Positions 1-8,819 of a stretch of 64,000 nucleotides of DNA are shown here, piece after piece; the first letter of the stretch is position 1; each line of letters begins with the position of its first letter. The position numbers and the translations under genes were made by a program. The stretch comes from Phytopseudomonas punonensis (GTDB taxonomy: Bacteria > Pseudomonadota > Gammaproteobacteria > Pseudomonadales > Pseudomonadaceae): assembly GCF_900142655.1 (NCBI RefSeq), contig NZ_FRBQ01000012.1:1-64000 (forward strand), written 5' to 3'. Under the pieces are notes generated by a model. The model saw only the letters and a list, made by a program, of their open reading frames with translations. It did no database searches and was not told the origin of the DNA.

Positions 1-909
1 CTGGCCAACGTACTGGATGGCTCACAGAACAGCGCAGCCAACGAACTGCGAGGTCTGGGCGGCAACGACACCTATATCGTCGGAGCGGGCGACACGGTGA
101 TCGAAGAGGCCAATGGTGGCATCGACCTGGTGAAGGCCTACGTGAGCTACACCCTGGGCAACAACCTGGAGAACCTGAGCCTGCTGGGCAGCGACCACCT
201 CACTGCCACCGGCAACGCCCTGGCCAACGTCATCACCGGCAACGACGGCAACAACGTCATCGATGGTGGTGCTGGCGTGGATACGTTGCGCGGTGGCAAG
301 GGCGATGACACCTATATCGTCGACCTGACGGCCAGCAATGTGCTCCAGGATCGCGTCCTCGAAAACGCCAATGAAGGCATTGACACGATCCTCTTGCGTG
401 GAGGCTCCATACTGCCTAAGGCCGCTACCATCGTGTTGGCCAATAACATCGAGAACATGGATGCGAGTGGAACAGGCAGTATCGCGCTCAACCTCACGGG
501 CAACGCCGCGAATAATCTGCTGATCGGTAATCAGGGCAACAACACCCTTAATGGTGGTGACGGTAACGACATCCTTGTTGGTATGGGCGGCTTCGATACG
601 CTGACCGGTGGCCGCGGCGCCGACACCTTCCGTTTCGACCTGAGCTGGCTTGGCCTGAATGACGGAGCTGATGCTCTAATCACCGATTTCCGCCGTCTGG
701 ATGGCGACAAGATCCAGTTGCAGGGCGATGGGGCGCAGAGTTTCAGCTTCGTCGGCCAATCATTCAATGCGGGCTCTGCCAGTAGCCATCAACTGCGTTT
801 CGATGCTGGCACGCTCTATGGTTCCGTCGACGCGGGGGCGAGCAACGCCTTTGAAATTCGCTTGCTGGGAGTGAGCGAACTGCGCCAGGGCGACTTCCTC
901 TTCGGTTGA
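1..909 (+). CDS. RTX (hemolysin-type calcium-binding repeat) protein, C-terminal part
   Basis: The frame is open from base 1, so the start lies upstream and only about 302 residues are visible. The visible part consists of glycine/aspartate-rich nonapeptide repeats (for example GGAGVDTLRGGKGDD and GGDGNDILVG) spaced by segments of the type NNLENLSLLG. This is the calcium-binding beta-roll of type I secreted RTX proteins. The last 90 residues (DALITDF, then a beta-rich tail ending DFLFG) look like the terminal part that serves as the uncleaved type I secretion signal. Secretion to the cell surface or medium is inferred. The effector part is outside the window, so whether this is an adhesin, protease or lipase cannot be told. 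Confidence 0.85.
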   Translation: MANVLDGSQNSAANELRGLGGNDTYIVGAGDTVIEEANGGIDLVKAYVSYTLGNNLENLSLLGSDHLTATGNALANVITGNDGNNVIDGGAGVDTLRGGKGDDTYIVDLTASNVLQDRVLENANEGIDTILLRGGSILPKAATIVLANNIENMDASGTGSIALNLTGNAANNLLIGNQGNNTLNGGDGNDILVGMGGFDTLTGGRGADTFRFDLSWLGLNDGADALITDFRRLDGDKIQLQGDGAQSFSFVGQSFNAGSASSHQLRFDAGTLYGSVDAGASNAFEIRLLGVSELRQGDFLFG

Positions 910-1157
910 TTGAATCCCGGGAAATGGGTGTGCTCAATGGCAGCCTGAGCTATGGTGGCACCGCTGAGCACGCCAGGCGGCGGGCAGTTGGAGCAGCCGG
1001 TGAGATAGTATGCGAAACCTGCAGTCCACGTTGCCCATCGTCTTGGCGAATAGCGAGACCTTGCAACTGAGCATTCTGGGCGACCCGATGGGGGTCAATG
1101 ATTGATTTTCGCAAGAACGCTTGGTGCTGGCAGTGCAGCGCTTAGGCAGCCGCAGAC
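910..1157. other. intergenic stretch, no gene supported
   Basis: Between the RTX gene and the terminator of the next gene I see only a 31-codon open frame beginning at 1009. It has no ribosome binding site and no recognisable similarity. Nothing else is supported here. Confidence 0.5.
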
Positions 1158-1182
1158 AAAAATGCTGCGCTTAAGCGCAGCA
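1158..1182 (-). terminator. rho-independent terminator of the small secreted protein gene
   Basis: A perfect 20-base palindrome (TGCTGCGCTT and its mirror, 1163-1182) is followed on the minus strand by a run of five T. It lies 75 bases past the stop codon of the minus-strand gene at 1258-1611. Confidence 0.7.
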
Positions 1183-1257
1183 ACATCGCCACCGGGCCTG
1201 TCCGGCAGCCAAGAGAGACTGTATTTACGCCGATAAAGATGACGATTGAATGACGGC

Positions 1258-1611
1258 TCAGTAGGCCATCCACACGCCCTTGCTCTGGCTCTCGCAGAAG
1301 GGCTTGAGGTAGGCGGCGTCTTCGGCGACGCCGTAGTAGTGAATGTCCTGCTGATACGGTGTGCCGCCGACCCGGGCGTTGCGACAGACGCCAAAGGCGC
1401 CGACCGGGCACTGCTCGACGAAGCTGACATCGACCTTTTGGCCCTTGAGCTCGGGCTGGCAGAAGCCGGTACGGAACAGGTTCGGCGGAATGCTGCGGTT
1501 CTGCTGGCAGACCTTCACGTCCAGCCGCTCGGCCTGGCTGTGCACCACACAGGCTTCGCCCCAGGCCAAGCCGGACAGACCACACAACAGCAGGGGCAGC
1601 AAACGGCGCAT
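1258..1611 (-). CDS. small secreted cysteine-rich hypothetical protein
   Basis: This 117-residue protein has a clear Sec signal peptide: MRRLLPLL, a hydrophobic core, and a likely cleavage after LAWGEA near residue 20. The mature part has several cysteines (ACVVHS, KVCQQN, GFCQPE, QCPVG, VCRNA, FCESQ), which suggests a disulfide-bonded periplasmic protein. It is a single-gene unit closed by the palindromic terminator downstream. I do not recognise the family and give no function. Overlapping open frames on both strands here are longer, but they lack a signal peptide and look like GC-rich shadows. Confidence 0.75.
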   Translation of the reverse strand: MRRLLPLLLCGLSGLAWGEACVVHSQAERLDVKVCQQNRSIPPNLFRTGFCQPELKGQKVDVSFVEQCPVGAFGVCRNARVGGTPYQQDIHYYGVAEDAAYLKPFCESQSKGVWMAY

Positions 1612-1764
1612 CGGTCCAACTCCAGAAAAGGTGCGGCGATTTTAGGGGCTGTTGACGTTTCGCGGCAACGCGGCTCGCGTTGAAACTTCAACATACTCTC
1701 GCTTGCCGCTCGATCAGCGCAAGCCGGGCTTTTCCCCGCGCTGCAGAGGCTTCACCATAGCGTC

Positions 1765-2724
1765 ATGCTCAAACAGATACCCACCCATCTGATCGCCGGC
1801 CCGTTGGGCGCTGGCAAGACCAGCCTGATCCGTCAGCTGCTGGCGCAACGACCTGCGGATGAGCGCTGGGCGGTGCTGATCAATGAGTTCGGCCAGATCG
1901 GCCTGGACGCGGCTCTGCTGGCCCGGAACGAAGATGGCCTGAGTTTCAGCGAAGTGGCCGGTGGCTGCCTGTGCTGCGTCAATGGCGTGCCCTTTCAGGT
2001 CGGCCTGGGCCGGTTGCTGCGCAAGGCCAAACCGGATCGGCTGTTTATCGAGCCGTCCGGCCTGGGTCATCCCCTGGCGCTGCTGGAGCAACTGAGCCAG
2101 GCGCCTTGGGAAGGCGTACTCGCCGTGCAGCCGCTGCTGATGGTGCTCGATGCTGCGGCGCTGGCTGCCAATCAGCCGCTGGCCGACACCCAGCGTGACG
2201 CCTTGGCTCACGCCGGGCTGCTGGTGCTGAACAAGAGTGAGGGGCTGGATAAGGCGACACGCGCGCGTCTCGAATCAGGCTTTCAGCGAAGCTGTCACTG
2301 GACGAGCCAGGGCGCATTGCCGTTCAGCCAGCTACCGAAGGCTTCTGCGACAGCCGATGTTGCGGCTGGCCGCTCTCTGCCAGACGGCCCACCGACGCCG
2401 GCCATGGTGTGGCGTAGCACCGACGAGCCGATTTGTCTGATTCAGGATCAGCACGAAGGCTGGAGCATTGGTTGGCGCTGGCATCCCAGCCAGGTTTTCG
2501 ACTTGTTGGCGATCCAGCAATGGCTGGCGACGCTGCCCTGGCGGCGCGCCAAGCTGGTGTTGCACACCAACGCCGGCTGGCTATCTGCCAATGCCCTGGA
2601 AGGCCAGGCGCTGCATTGGCAGAACAGCGAGTGGCGCAAGGATTCGCGGTTGGAGTTGATCTTTACCCATGCTCAGGACAAGACGATGTTGTGTGCCGGT
2701 ATGGCCGCTTTTCTGGATTGCTGA
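1765..2724 (+). CDS. CobW/COG0523-family GTP-binding protein (putative metal chaperone)
   Basis: This 319-residue G3E GTPase has a Walker A motif GPLGAGKTS at residues 12-20 and the family metal-binding motif GGCLCC at 66-71. A switch-like INEFG lies at 39-43 and FIEPSGLGHP follows near residue 95. The C-terminal half is the CobW_C domain. Family members deliver zinc or other metals to client enzymes using GTP hydrolysis. The guanine-specificity loop reads NKSE rather than the usual NKxD. No zinc-uptake gene is adjacent, so the metal is unknown. It is convergent with the DUF3301 gene, 19 bases away. Confidence 0.85.
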   Translation: MLKQIPTHLIAGPLGAGKTSLIRQLLAQRPADERWAVLINEFGQIGLDAALLARNEDGLSFSEVAGGCLCCVNGVPFQVGLGRLLRKAKPDRLFIEPSGLGHPLALLEQLSQAPWEGVLAVQPLLMVLDAAALAANQPLADTQRDALAHAGLLVLNKSEGLDKATRARLESGFQRSCHWTSQGALPFSQLPKASATADVAAGRSLPDGPPTPAMVWRSTDEPICLIQDQHEGWSIGWRWHPSQVFDLLAIQQWLATLPWRRAKLVLHTNAGWLSANALEGQALHWQNSEWRKDSRLELIFTHAQDKTMLCAGMAAFLDC

Positions 2725-2743
2725 GTGCAGCTTAGACCCTGTC

Positions 2744-3178
2744 TCAGTCCCGCGAAGTGGGGTGGTCGCGGCGCCATTGTTGCAGTTCGATCACCTGGCC
2801 GGATTGCCGTGGCGCCGGCGCCGGTGCTGCTTCGACAACTGGCGGTAGGGCAACTGGCGGCTCACGGAACGGGTAGGGATCGAGCTCGATATTGCCTAGA
2901 TGCCCGCCGAACATGACGACACGCCCGCTATGGCGTTGTTCGCCGGTAACGGTGAACTCGAACCCGTAGACCCGCGCAAAACGGCGGTTGCCACGGCCAT
3001 CGCGGACGAGGCCGAAACGCTGAAAGGCCACGTTGCCATCGAGCAGTTCGATATCCAACTTGGTGCAGTGCTGCTTGACCCGGGTTAGCGCGCGCTCGCG
3101 AATGCCGTGGCCATGCCACAGCCAGGCAGCACCGGCGGCGAGCAGCATCAGGATGAACAGGTTGCCGAGGGTCAACAT
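2744..3178 (-). CDS. DUF3301 domain membrane-anchored protein
   Basis: This 144-residue protein has one N-terminal transmembrane segment (residues 5-20, LFILMLLAAGAAWLW). The cytoplasmic part contains the DUF3301 pattern: HCTKLDIELLDGNVAFQR, then RRFARVYGFEFT. The C-terminal 40 residues are proline/alanine-rich and low in complexity. The family is common in gammaproteobacteria and has no assigned function. It is transcribed toward the CobW-like gene. The family call comes from pattern recall and the length agrees. Confidence 0.75.
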   Translation of the reverse strand: MLTLGNLFILMLLAAGAAWLWHGHGIRERALTRVKQHCTKLDIELLDGNVAFQRFGLVRDGRGNRRFARVYGFEFTVTGEQRHSGRVVMFGGHLGNIELDPYPFREPPVALPPVVEAAPAPAPRQSGQVIELQQWRRDHPTSRD

Positions 3179-3278
3179 GGCAGGCGAACTCGTGACGAGG
3201 AGCGCTCAGCTTACCCGATCCACGGTGACAGTTGCCGCCGTGAATCAGGTCCCGGGCTGCTTATTGCTCGCCGCCGTA

Positions 3279-5003
3279 TCAGCTGGCCAGGCCATGCGGG
3301 TTGATGGCCAGTGGCGCGACTGGCGCGGGCGCCTGCAGGCCGAGACGTTCGAACATCACCCGGGCGATTTCTCGCTCGCCCATCACCACCAGATCGGCTT
3401 CGTGGGTCTGCAGGTAATCGACTTCATCGTCGAAATGGGCGCGGGCGATGATGTCCAGATCGGCATTCGCCTGGCGGCCGTGAATGGCGATCTGCCCGGC
3501 TTCCAGGCTGTTGGGGATGGCGATCATCAGCCAGCGCGCCGAGGTCACGTTGGCCAGTTCCAGCACCTGGGTGCTGGCGGCGTTGCCGAGCACCACGCTG
3601 AAGCCTTCCTCACGCAGTTCCTGAGCGCGGGTGCGGTTGTCATCGATGATCACCAGCGGCACGCCTTCGTCGCGCAGGCGCCGACTGATACGACTGCCCA
3701 CCCGGCCATGGCCGATCAGGATGGCGTGGCCGGTTTCGGTGATTGGATGCAGGTCGTGGTCTTCGTCCGGCTCCACCACGGCCAGGTCGGCCGGCGTGGT
3801 TTTCTCGCGGCGGTCCAGCCAGGGCTGCAGACGGTCGATCATCAGGAACAGCAGCGGGTTGAACAGGATCGACAGGATCGCACCTGCCAGCACCAGATCG
3901 CGGCCTGCTTCGGGAACCAGGTTCAGACCGATGCCCAGACCGATGAGAATGAACGAGAACTCGCCGATCTGCGCCAGGCTTACCGAGATGGTCAGCGCGG
4001 TGCTCAGCGGTTTGCGGAAGGCCAGCACGATAAGCATCGCCGCCAGCGACTTGCCGAGCACAATGACCAGGAAGGTGCCGAGCACCAACAGCGGCTGCTC
4101 GAGCAGGATCGCCGGGTTGAACAGCATGCCCACCGATACGAAGAACAGCACCGCGAAGGCATCGCGCAGCGGCAGCGAATCTTCGGCGGCCTTGTGGCTG
4201 TACTCGGACTCGTTGAGGATCATCCCGGCGAAGAACGCGCCGAGGGCGAACGACACGCCGAACAGCTGCGCAGCGCCGTAGGCGATGCCCATGGCGATGG
4301 CCAGCACGGCGAGGGTGAATAGCTCCCGCGAGCCGGTGCCGGCACTGCGCTCAAGCAGCCAGGGGATGACCCGGCGGCCGACCACGACCATCAGCACCAC
4401 GAAGGCGCTGACCTTGCCAAGGGTGATCAACAGCTGCATGCCGATGCTGCTGGAACCGTCGCCCTGGGGAATGCCTCCGAGCGCGCCAGACAGCGCCGGC
4501 AGTAGCACCAGGGCCAGCACCATCACCAGGTCTTCGACGATCAGCCAGCCGACGGCGATCTTGCCGCGGCGGGTATCGATCAGCTGGCGTTCTTCGAGGG
4601 CACGCAGCAGCACCACGGTGCTGGCCACCGAGAGCGCCAGGCCGAATACCAAGCCGGCGCCCCAGCCCCAACCCATCGCCCACGACAGGCCCATGCCCAT
4701 CAGCGTGGCCACGGTAATCTGTACCACGGCGCCGGGAATGGCGATGTGTTTGACCGACATCAGGTCTTTGAGGGAGAAGTGCAGGCCTACGCCGAACATC
4801 AGCAGGATCACGCCGATCTCGGAAATCTCGACGGACAGCTCTTTATCGGCAACGAAGCCGGGTGTGAAGGGGCCGACGATCACGCCAGCCAGCAGGTAGC
4901 CTACCAGTGGCGACAGGCGCAGGCGGTTGGCCAGGCTGCCGAACAGGTAGGCCAGCACGAAGCCGGCAGCGATCGTCGCAATCAGGGGGGTGTGATGCGG
5001 CAT
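3279..5003 (-). CDS. ybaL: YbaL-like CPA2 cation:proton antiporter with TrkA-N domain
   Basis: This 574-residue protein has an N-terminal Na+/H+-exchanger domain of about 12-13 membrane segments (residues 5-385). It carries the CPA2 signatures GYLLAGVIVGPFTPG and ISEIGVILLMFGVGLHFS. A cytoplasmic Rossmann TrkA-N domain starts at about residue 415 (GHAILIGHGRVGSRI, then VIIDDN). That domain usually binds a nucleotide that gates K+ or Na+/H+ exchange. Length and order match E. coli YbaL (about 558 residues). Kef-type glutathione gating cannot be decided from sequence alone. The gene stands alone on the minus strand, with an AT-rich inverted-repeat region upstream. Confidence 0.85.
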   Translation of the reverse strand: MPHHTPLIATIAAGFVLAYLFGSLANRLRLSPLVGYLLAGVIVGPFTPGFVADKELSVEISEIGVILLMFGVGLHFSLKDLMSVKHIAIPGAVVQITVATLMGMGLSWAMGWGWGAGLVFGLALSVASTVVLLRALEERQLIDTRRGKIAVGWLIVEDLVMVLALVLLPALSGALGGIPQGDGSSSIGMQLLITLGKVSAFVVLMVVVGRRVIPWLLERSAGTGSRELFTLAVLAIAMGIAYGAAQLFGVSFALGAFFAGMILNESEYSHKAAEDSLPLRDAFAVLFFVSVGMLFNPAILLEQPLLVLGTFLVIVLGKSLAAMLIVLAFRKPLSTALTISVSLAQIGEFSFILIGLGIGLNLVPEAGRDLVLAGAILSILFNPLLFLMIDRLQPWLDRREKTTPADLAVVEPDEDHDLHPITETGHAILIGHGRVGSRISRRLRDEGVPLVIIDDNRTRAQELREEGFSVVLGNAASTQVLELANVTSARWLMIAIPNSLEAGQIAIHGRQANADLDIIARAHFDDEVDYLQTHEADLVVMGEREIARVMFERLGLQAPAPVAPLAINPHGLAS

Positions 5004-5093
5004 GCGGTCTCCTTGGTGAGAGGGCCTGGCATGCCTGCGCGGCAGCGGATACCGCGCAGAACAGCGTAACGGCCAGGGTCGAATTGCTCGACC

Positions 5094-5146
5094 ATAAAGA
5101 CCGATAGTTTATATTAAAATACTACTTATAACTAAAAGGTCTTTAT
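5094..5146. promoter_or_regulatory. AT-rich inverted repeat upstream of the ybaL-like gene
   Basis: Nine bases (ATAAAGACC, 5094-5102) are repeated in inverse order at 5138-5146 around a very AT-rich 35-base core containing TATATTAAAAT. Such composition is exceptional in this GC-rich region and suggests a promoter or operator for the antiporter gene. It could alternatively be a terminator for the thioesterase gene. The function is inferred. Confidence 0.4.
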
Positions 5147-5187
5147 ACAGGATGTGTCGAAGTGTGCCTGGCGTGTTGTGAGCCGCG

Positions 5188-5670
5188 TCACGCCTCGCCT
5201 TTGAGGGCTCGGTAGCGGCTTTCCAGCTCCTGGCGAATCTCCCGACGCTGACGGCCCTGCTCGAAACGCCGACGCTCCTCGGAGCTCTCCGGTTGACGCG
5301 GCGGTACTTCAATGGATTTGCCGTTTTCATCGACCGCCACCATGGTGAAGAAGCAGCTGTTGCTGTGGCGCACCGAACGCTCGCGGATGTTTTCGGTGAT
5401 CACCTTGATGCCGACTTCCATGGACGTGCGGCCGGTGTAGTTGACCGAGGCCAGAAAGGTCACCAGCTCGCCGACATGCACCGGCTCGCGGAAGGTCACC
5501 TGGTCCACCGACAGGGTGACCACGTAGCGACCGGCGTAACGGCTGGCGCAGGCATAGGCGACTTCGTCCATGTACTTGAGCAGCGTACCGCCGTGTACAT
5601 TGCCGGAAAAGTTGGCCATGTCCGGGGTCATCAGGACGGTCATCGACAGTTGCGCGTTTCCGGGTTCCAT
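5188..5670 (-). CDS. acyl-CoA thioesterase, hotdog fold (YciA/BACH-like)
   Basis: This 160-residue single-hotdog-domain protein is a typical hexameric acyl-CoA thioesterase. It has NFSGNVHGGTLLKYMDEVAY near residues 18-37, where N and HGG flank the catalytic Asp/Glu position. The usual DQVTFREPVHVGE follows. The C-terminal 30 residues are a charged helix (EERRRFEQGRQRR). The reading frame is open for 42 codons upstream, but that part is low-complexity. The methionine at 5670 begins the conserved domain, so I place the start there. The likely role is hydrolysis of fatty acyl-CoA to free acid and CoA in the cytoplasm. Confidence 0.85.
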   Translation of the reverse strand: MEPGNAQLSMTVLMTPDMANFSGNVHGGTLLKYMDEVAYACASRYAGRYVVTLSVDQVTFREPVHVGELVTFLASVNYTGRTSMEVGIKVITENIRERSVRHSNSCFFTMVAVDENGKSIEVPPRQPESSEERRRFEQGRQRREIRQELESRYRALKGEA

Positions 5671-5824
5671 AACGTCTGGCTCATCAGGTTGATTTGGGGC
5701 GTGATTGTCAGCCGTCTGCGCGGCCTTGGCCTGTCGATTGTGCCTATGCACTCGATTGCTGCAACGTATGTACCGGCATTTCACTCCTAGAGCCATAGCT
5801 TATTCACTCATTCAGGACGATCTC

Positions 5825-6568
5825 ATGAAGCGCACCTTTGCCTGCTACGCCCTGCTGCCGCTTTTGGCCGGCGTTGCTAATGCGGCGCCGCAGCCCTGCG
5901 ACAGCGTCAGCCTGTGCAACGCCGCCGGCACCGCCGCCTATCAGGCGGGCCGCTACGACGATGCCGCCGAAGCCTTCGAGCGGCAGCTGCGGCGCGCCGA
6001 GCAGGAGCAGGACAGCAGCGCCGCTCGTGAGCTGGCACTGAACAACCTAGTGGTGACCAGCCTGCGCCTGGGACAGCCCGGCCAGGCACGTGCCTGGTTG
6101 AACCTCGCGCTGGTCGATGGCATGCAGGGCGCCGCCACCCGCAACAACCTGCGAACGGTGGCCGCGGCGGTGGACTACCCGAAACTGGCGGCCAGCCTCG
6201 AGGGCCGCTATCTGCGTTACGCCGGTGCGGCGGTGTGGAGCAGCCTGGACATCACCCGCCAGGCGGACGGCAGCTATCGGGCGAACTTCGCGCCGCTGCG
6301 AGCAGGTGGCAAGGTTGAAGAATATGGCCCGGCGGCCATTGGTAACCTGCAAGGCACACTGCAGGGCGACAAGGCCTACTTCCAGCTGACTGCAGCGGAT
6401 TTGCCAAAGGGCTGCTCGGTGGCGCTGCTGCACGAAGGGCTGGATATCCAGGTGCTGGAGGTGATCGATCCGAGCTGCCAGGCGTACGGCGGTTTCGGTA
6501 TCAGCGTGGCGGGAGGCTACCTGAAGGTCAGTGCCGAGCCACAGGCTCCACAAGCCCCCATTCAGTGA
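5825..6568 (+). CDS. secreted TPR-like hypothetical protein
   Basis: This 247-residue protein has a Sec signal peptide (MKRTFACYALLPLLAGVANA, cleavage after residue 20). A tetratricopeptide-like helical pair follows at residues 30-105 (AAYQAGRYDDAAEAFERQL, then ARELALNNLVVTSLRLGQ). The beta-rich C-terminal half has two cysteines and no motif I recognise. It is probably periplasmic. The start was chosen at 5825 because the signal peptide begins there, although the frame is open further upstream. It is divergent from the thioesterase gene. The function is unknown. Confidence 0.75.
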   Translation: MKRTFACYALLPLLAGVANAAPQPCDSVSLCNAAGTAAYQAGRYDDAAEAFERQLRRAEQEQDSSAARELALNNLVVTSLRLGQPGQARAWLNLALVDGMQGAATRNNLRTVAAAVDYPKLAASLEGRYLRYAGAAVWSSLDITRQADGSYRANFAPLRAGGKVEEYGPAAIGNLQGTLQGDKAYFQLTAADLPKGCSVALLHEGLDIQVLEVIDPSCQAYGGFGISVAGGYLKVSAEPQAPQAPIQ

Positions 6569-6850
6569 TCGCAGTGCGGGAAGCGTCGTGGATTGCCGCC
6601 AACTGGTGACCCTGACGAGATACCCGGCGTCTTTTCCCTGTAGCGCTGTAACACGCACCGCCTCGCGGTTTGCGGCAAATATTTCTGAATATTTCCACGC
6701 CGCGACGTGTCTGGCCCGGATGTTAACCTGCGTTCAATGTGGCCCAGCAGCGGGCCGATCTTCCCCCATTCCAGCAGGCTTCAACGAGCCATCGAGCAGC
6801 CGCCCGCGCGTGTTCGTGCCTGCCTGCCCAAAACAAGGAGTAGTTCCGTC
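6569..6850. other. intergenic region before the second antiporter gene
   Basis: No gene is supported in these 282 bases. A short AT-rich inverted repeat (AATATTTCTGAATATT, near 6679-6694) is the only structure noticed and may be part of a promoter for the downstream antiporter gene. Confidence 0.3.
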
Positions 6851-8614
6851 ATGCATGCCATCAGCTTCATCCAGGATCTAGCGGTGATCATGCTGGTAGC
6901 CGGCGTGGTTACCGTGCTGTTCCACCGCTTCAAGCAGCCGGTGGTGCTCGGCTACATCCTCGCCGGTTTCCTGATCGGCCCGCATACGCCGCCGTTCGGC
7001 CTGATCCACGATGAAGAGACCATCCGCACCCTCGCTGAGCTGGGGGTGATCTTCCTGATGTTCTGCCTGGGGCTGGAGTTCAGCCTGCGCAAGCTGTTCA
7101 ACGTAGGTGCCACGGCGTTCATCGCCGCGTTCCTGGAAATCATCCTGATGATCTGGATCGGTTTCGAGATCGGCCGCTACTTCGGCTGGAGTACCATGGA
7201 CTCGCTGTTCCTCGGCGCGATCCTGGCGATTTCTTCGACGACCATCATCATCAAGGCGCTCGGCGACCTGAAGATGAAGAACGAGCGCTTCGCCCAGCTG
7301 ATCTTCGGCGTGCTGATCGTCGAGGACATCCTCGGCATCGGCATCATCGCGCTGCTTTCCGGTATCGCCCTGAGCGGCAGCGTGGAAACCGGCGAGGTGT
7401 TCGCCACCGTCGGTAAGCTGTCGCTGTTCATGATCGTCGCGTTGGTCATCGGCATTATCCTGGTGCCACGTGTGCTTGCCTATGTCGCGAAGTTTGAAAG
7501 CAACGAGATGCTGTTGGTCACGGTGCTGGGTATTTGTTTCGGCTTCTGCCTGCTGGTAGTCAAGCTGGAATACAGCATGGTGCTGGGCGCCTTCCTGATC
7601 GGTGCGATCATGGCCGAGTCGCGCCAGTTGGTGCAGATCGAGCGCCTGATCGAGCCGGTGCGTGACATGTTCAGCGCGATCTTCTTCGTCGCCATCGGCC
7701 TGCTGCTCGATCCTAATGTACTGGTCGAATACGCGTGGCCGATCGCGGTGATCACCGTGGCCGTGATCGTCGGCAAGGTACTGTCGTGCAGCGTCGGCTC
7801 CTTCATCGCCGGCAATGATGGGCGCACCTCGCTGCGCGTCGGCATGGGTCTTTCGCAGATCGGTGAGTTCTCTTTCATCATCGCCACCCTGGGCATGACC
7901 CTGCAGGTGACCAGCGACTTCCTCTACCCGGTTGCGGTAGCCGTTTCGGTGATCACCACCCTGACCACGCCGTACCTGATCCGCTCGGCCGATCCGCTGG
8001 CGGTGAGCCTCGGCAAGGTTATGCCGCAGCGGGTATCGCGGGTGTTCTCGCTGTATGGGGAGTGGTTGCGCAGCATTCAGCCGCAAGGCCAGGGCGCGAT
8101 TCTGGCGGGGATGATCCGCAAGATCGTCCTGCAGGTGCTGGTCAACCTGGCCTTCGTGGTGGCGATCTTCCTTGGCATCGCCTTCTTCGCCACGCAGATC
8201 GGCGCCTGGCTGGCCGAGTGGATCGATCAGGAGAACCTGCGCAAGGCGGTAATCTGGGGCGCCGCGCTGATCCTTTCGCTGCCGTGCCTGATCGCCGCGT
8301 ACCGCAAGATCAAGGCACTCTCTATGTTGCTCGCCGAGATGGGCGTGCGCCAGGAGAAGGCCGGTCGCCATACGGCGCGGGTACGCAAGGTGATTTCCGA
8401 GGTGATCCCGCTGCTCTCGCTGGTCGGCATCATGGTGCTGCTGACCGCGCTGTCGTCGAGCATCCTGCCGTCCAACGACATGCTGCTGCTGGTCGGCGTG
8501 GTCGCGGCCGGTGTGGTAGCCGTGCTGTGGCGCTGGTTCATCCGCGTGCACACGCGCCTGCAGATCGCCTTGTTCGAGACACTCGACAAGCCCGAAACAC
8601 CTGGGCATCACTGA
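6851..8614 (+). CDS. CPA2 monovalent cation:proton antiporter (Kef-type, no TrkA domain)
   Basis: This 587-residue membrane protein has about 12-13 transmembrane segments over residues 1-400. The CPA2 signatures are VVLGYILAGFLIGPHTP and ELGVIFLMFCLGLEFS. Instead of a TrkA-N nucleotide domain it has a second membrane region: VLVNLAFVVAIFLGIAFFA at about 425, and later segments near 475, 530 and 550. It therefore differs in architecture from the YbaL-like protein upstream. The start at 6851 follows AAGGAG at the proper distance; a longer open frame upstream lacks membrane character. It probably exchanges K+ or Na+ for protons. The ion is not determinable here. Confidence 0.8.
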   Translation: MHAISFIQDLAVIMLVAGVVTVLFHRFKQPVVLGYILAGFLIGPHTPPFGLIHDEETIRTLAELGVIFLMFCLGLEFSLRKLFNVGATAFIAAFLEIILMIWIGFEIGRYFGWSTMDSLFLGAILAISSTTIIIKALGDLKMKNERFAQLIFGVLIVEDILGIGIIALLSGIALSGSVETGEVFATVGKLSLFMIVALVIGIILVPRVLAYVAKFESNEMLLVTVLGICFGFCLLVVKLEYSMVLGAFLIGAIMAESRQLVQIERLIEPVRDMFSAIFFVAIGLLLDPNVLVEYAWPIAVITVAVIVGKVLSCSVGSFIAGNDGRTSLRVGMGLSQIGEFSFIIATLGMTLQVTSDFLYPVAVAVSVITTLTTPYLIRSADPLAVSLGKVMPQRVSRVFSLYGEWLRSIQPQGQGAILAGMIRKIVLQVLVNLAFVVAIFLGIAFFATQIGAWLAEWIDQENLRKAVIWGAALILSLPCLIAAYRKIKALSMLLAEMGVRQEKAGRHTARVRKVISEVIPLLSLVGIMVLLTALSSSILPSNDMLLLVGVVAAGVVAVLWRWFIRVHTRLQIALFETLDKPETPGHH

Positions 8615-8622
8615 AACGACGA

Positions 8623-8646
8623 GGGCGCCAATCGGCGCCCTTCTTG
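8623..8646 (+). terminator. terminator after the Kef-type antiporter gene
   Basis: A GGGCGCC stem, a four-base AATC loop and a GGCGCCC stem are followed by TTCTT. It starts 8 bases after the antiporter stop codon. Confidence 0.75.
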
Positions 8647-8688
8647 TATCCCTTTTCGTAGCCTGTGGCATAGCGACCTTTAGGCGCT

Positions 8689-8804
8689 CCCCGGGTATCG
8701 CTGCGCTCGACCCGGGCTACAGAGAGCAGCCCGTAGCCTGATGTTGAGCGAAGCGATACCCAGGGCAGCATTTCTCGGGTATCACTCTGCTCAACCCAGG
8801 CTAC
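8689..8804. repeat. REP-type repeats (three units)
   Basis: There are three imperfect copies of a ~32-base unit, GTAGCCCGGGTCGAGCGCAG followed by CGATACCCGGG, at 8689-8720, 8732-8764 and 8775-8804. The orientations are mixed, as in BIME clusters. The same unit occurs twice more at 36497-36562. These are extragenic palindromes between convergent genes. Confidence 0.8.
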
Positions 8805-8819
8805 CAAGGCTGACCGGCA

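Noticed and set aside
1009..1104. 31-codon open frame (MRNLQSTLPIVLANSETLQL)
   Set aside because: No ribosome binding site, no similarity recognised, and too short to be distinguished from chance.
3033..8671. Long antisense open frames opposite the two antiporter genes (3033-4322 plus; 6878-8671 minus)
   Set aside because: They are mirror frames of GC-rich membrane genes, rich in H, D, Q and R, with no domain, signal or ribosome binding site.
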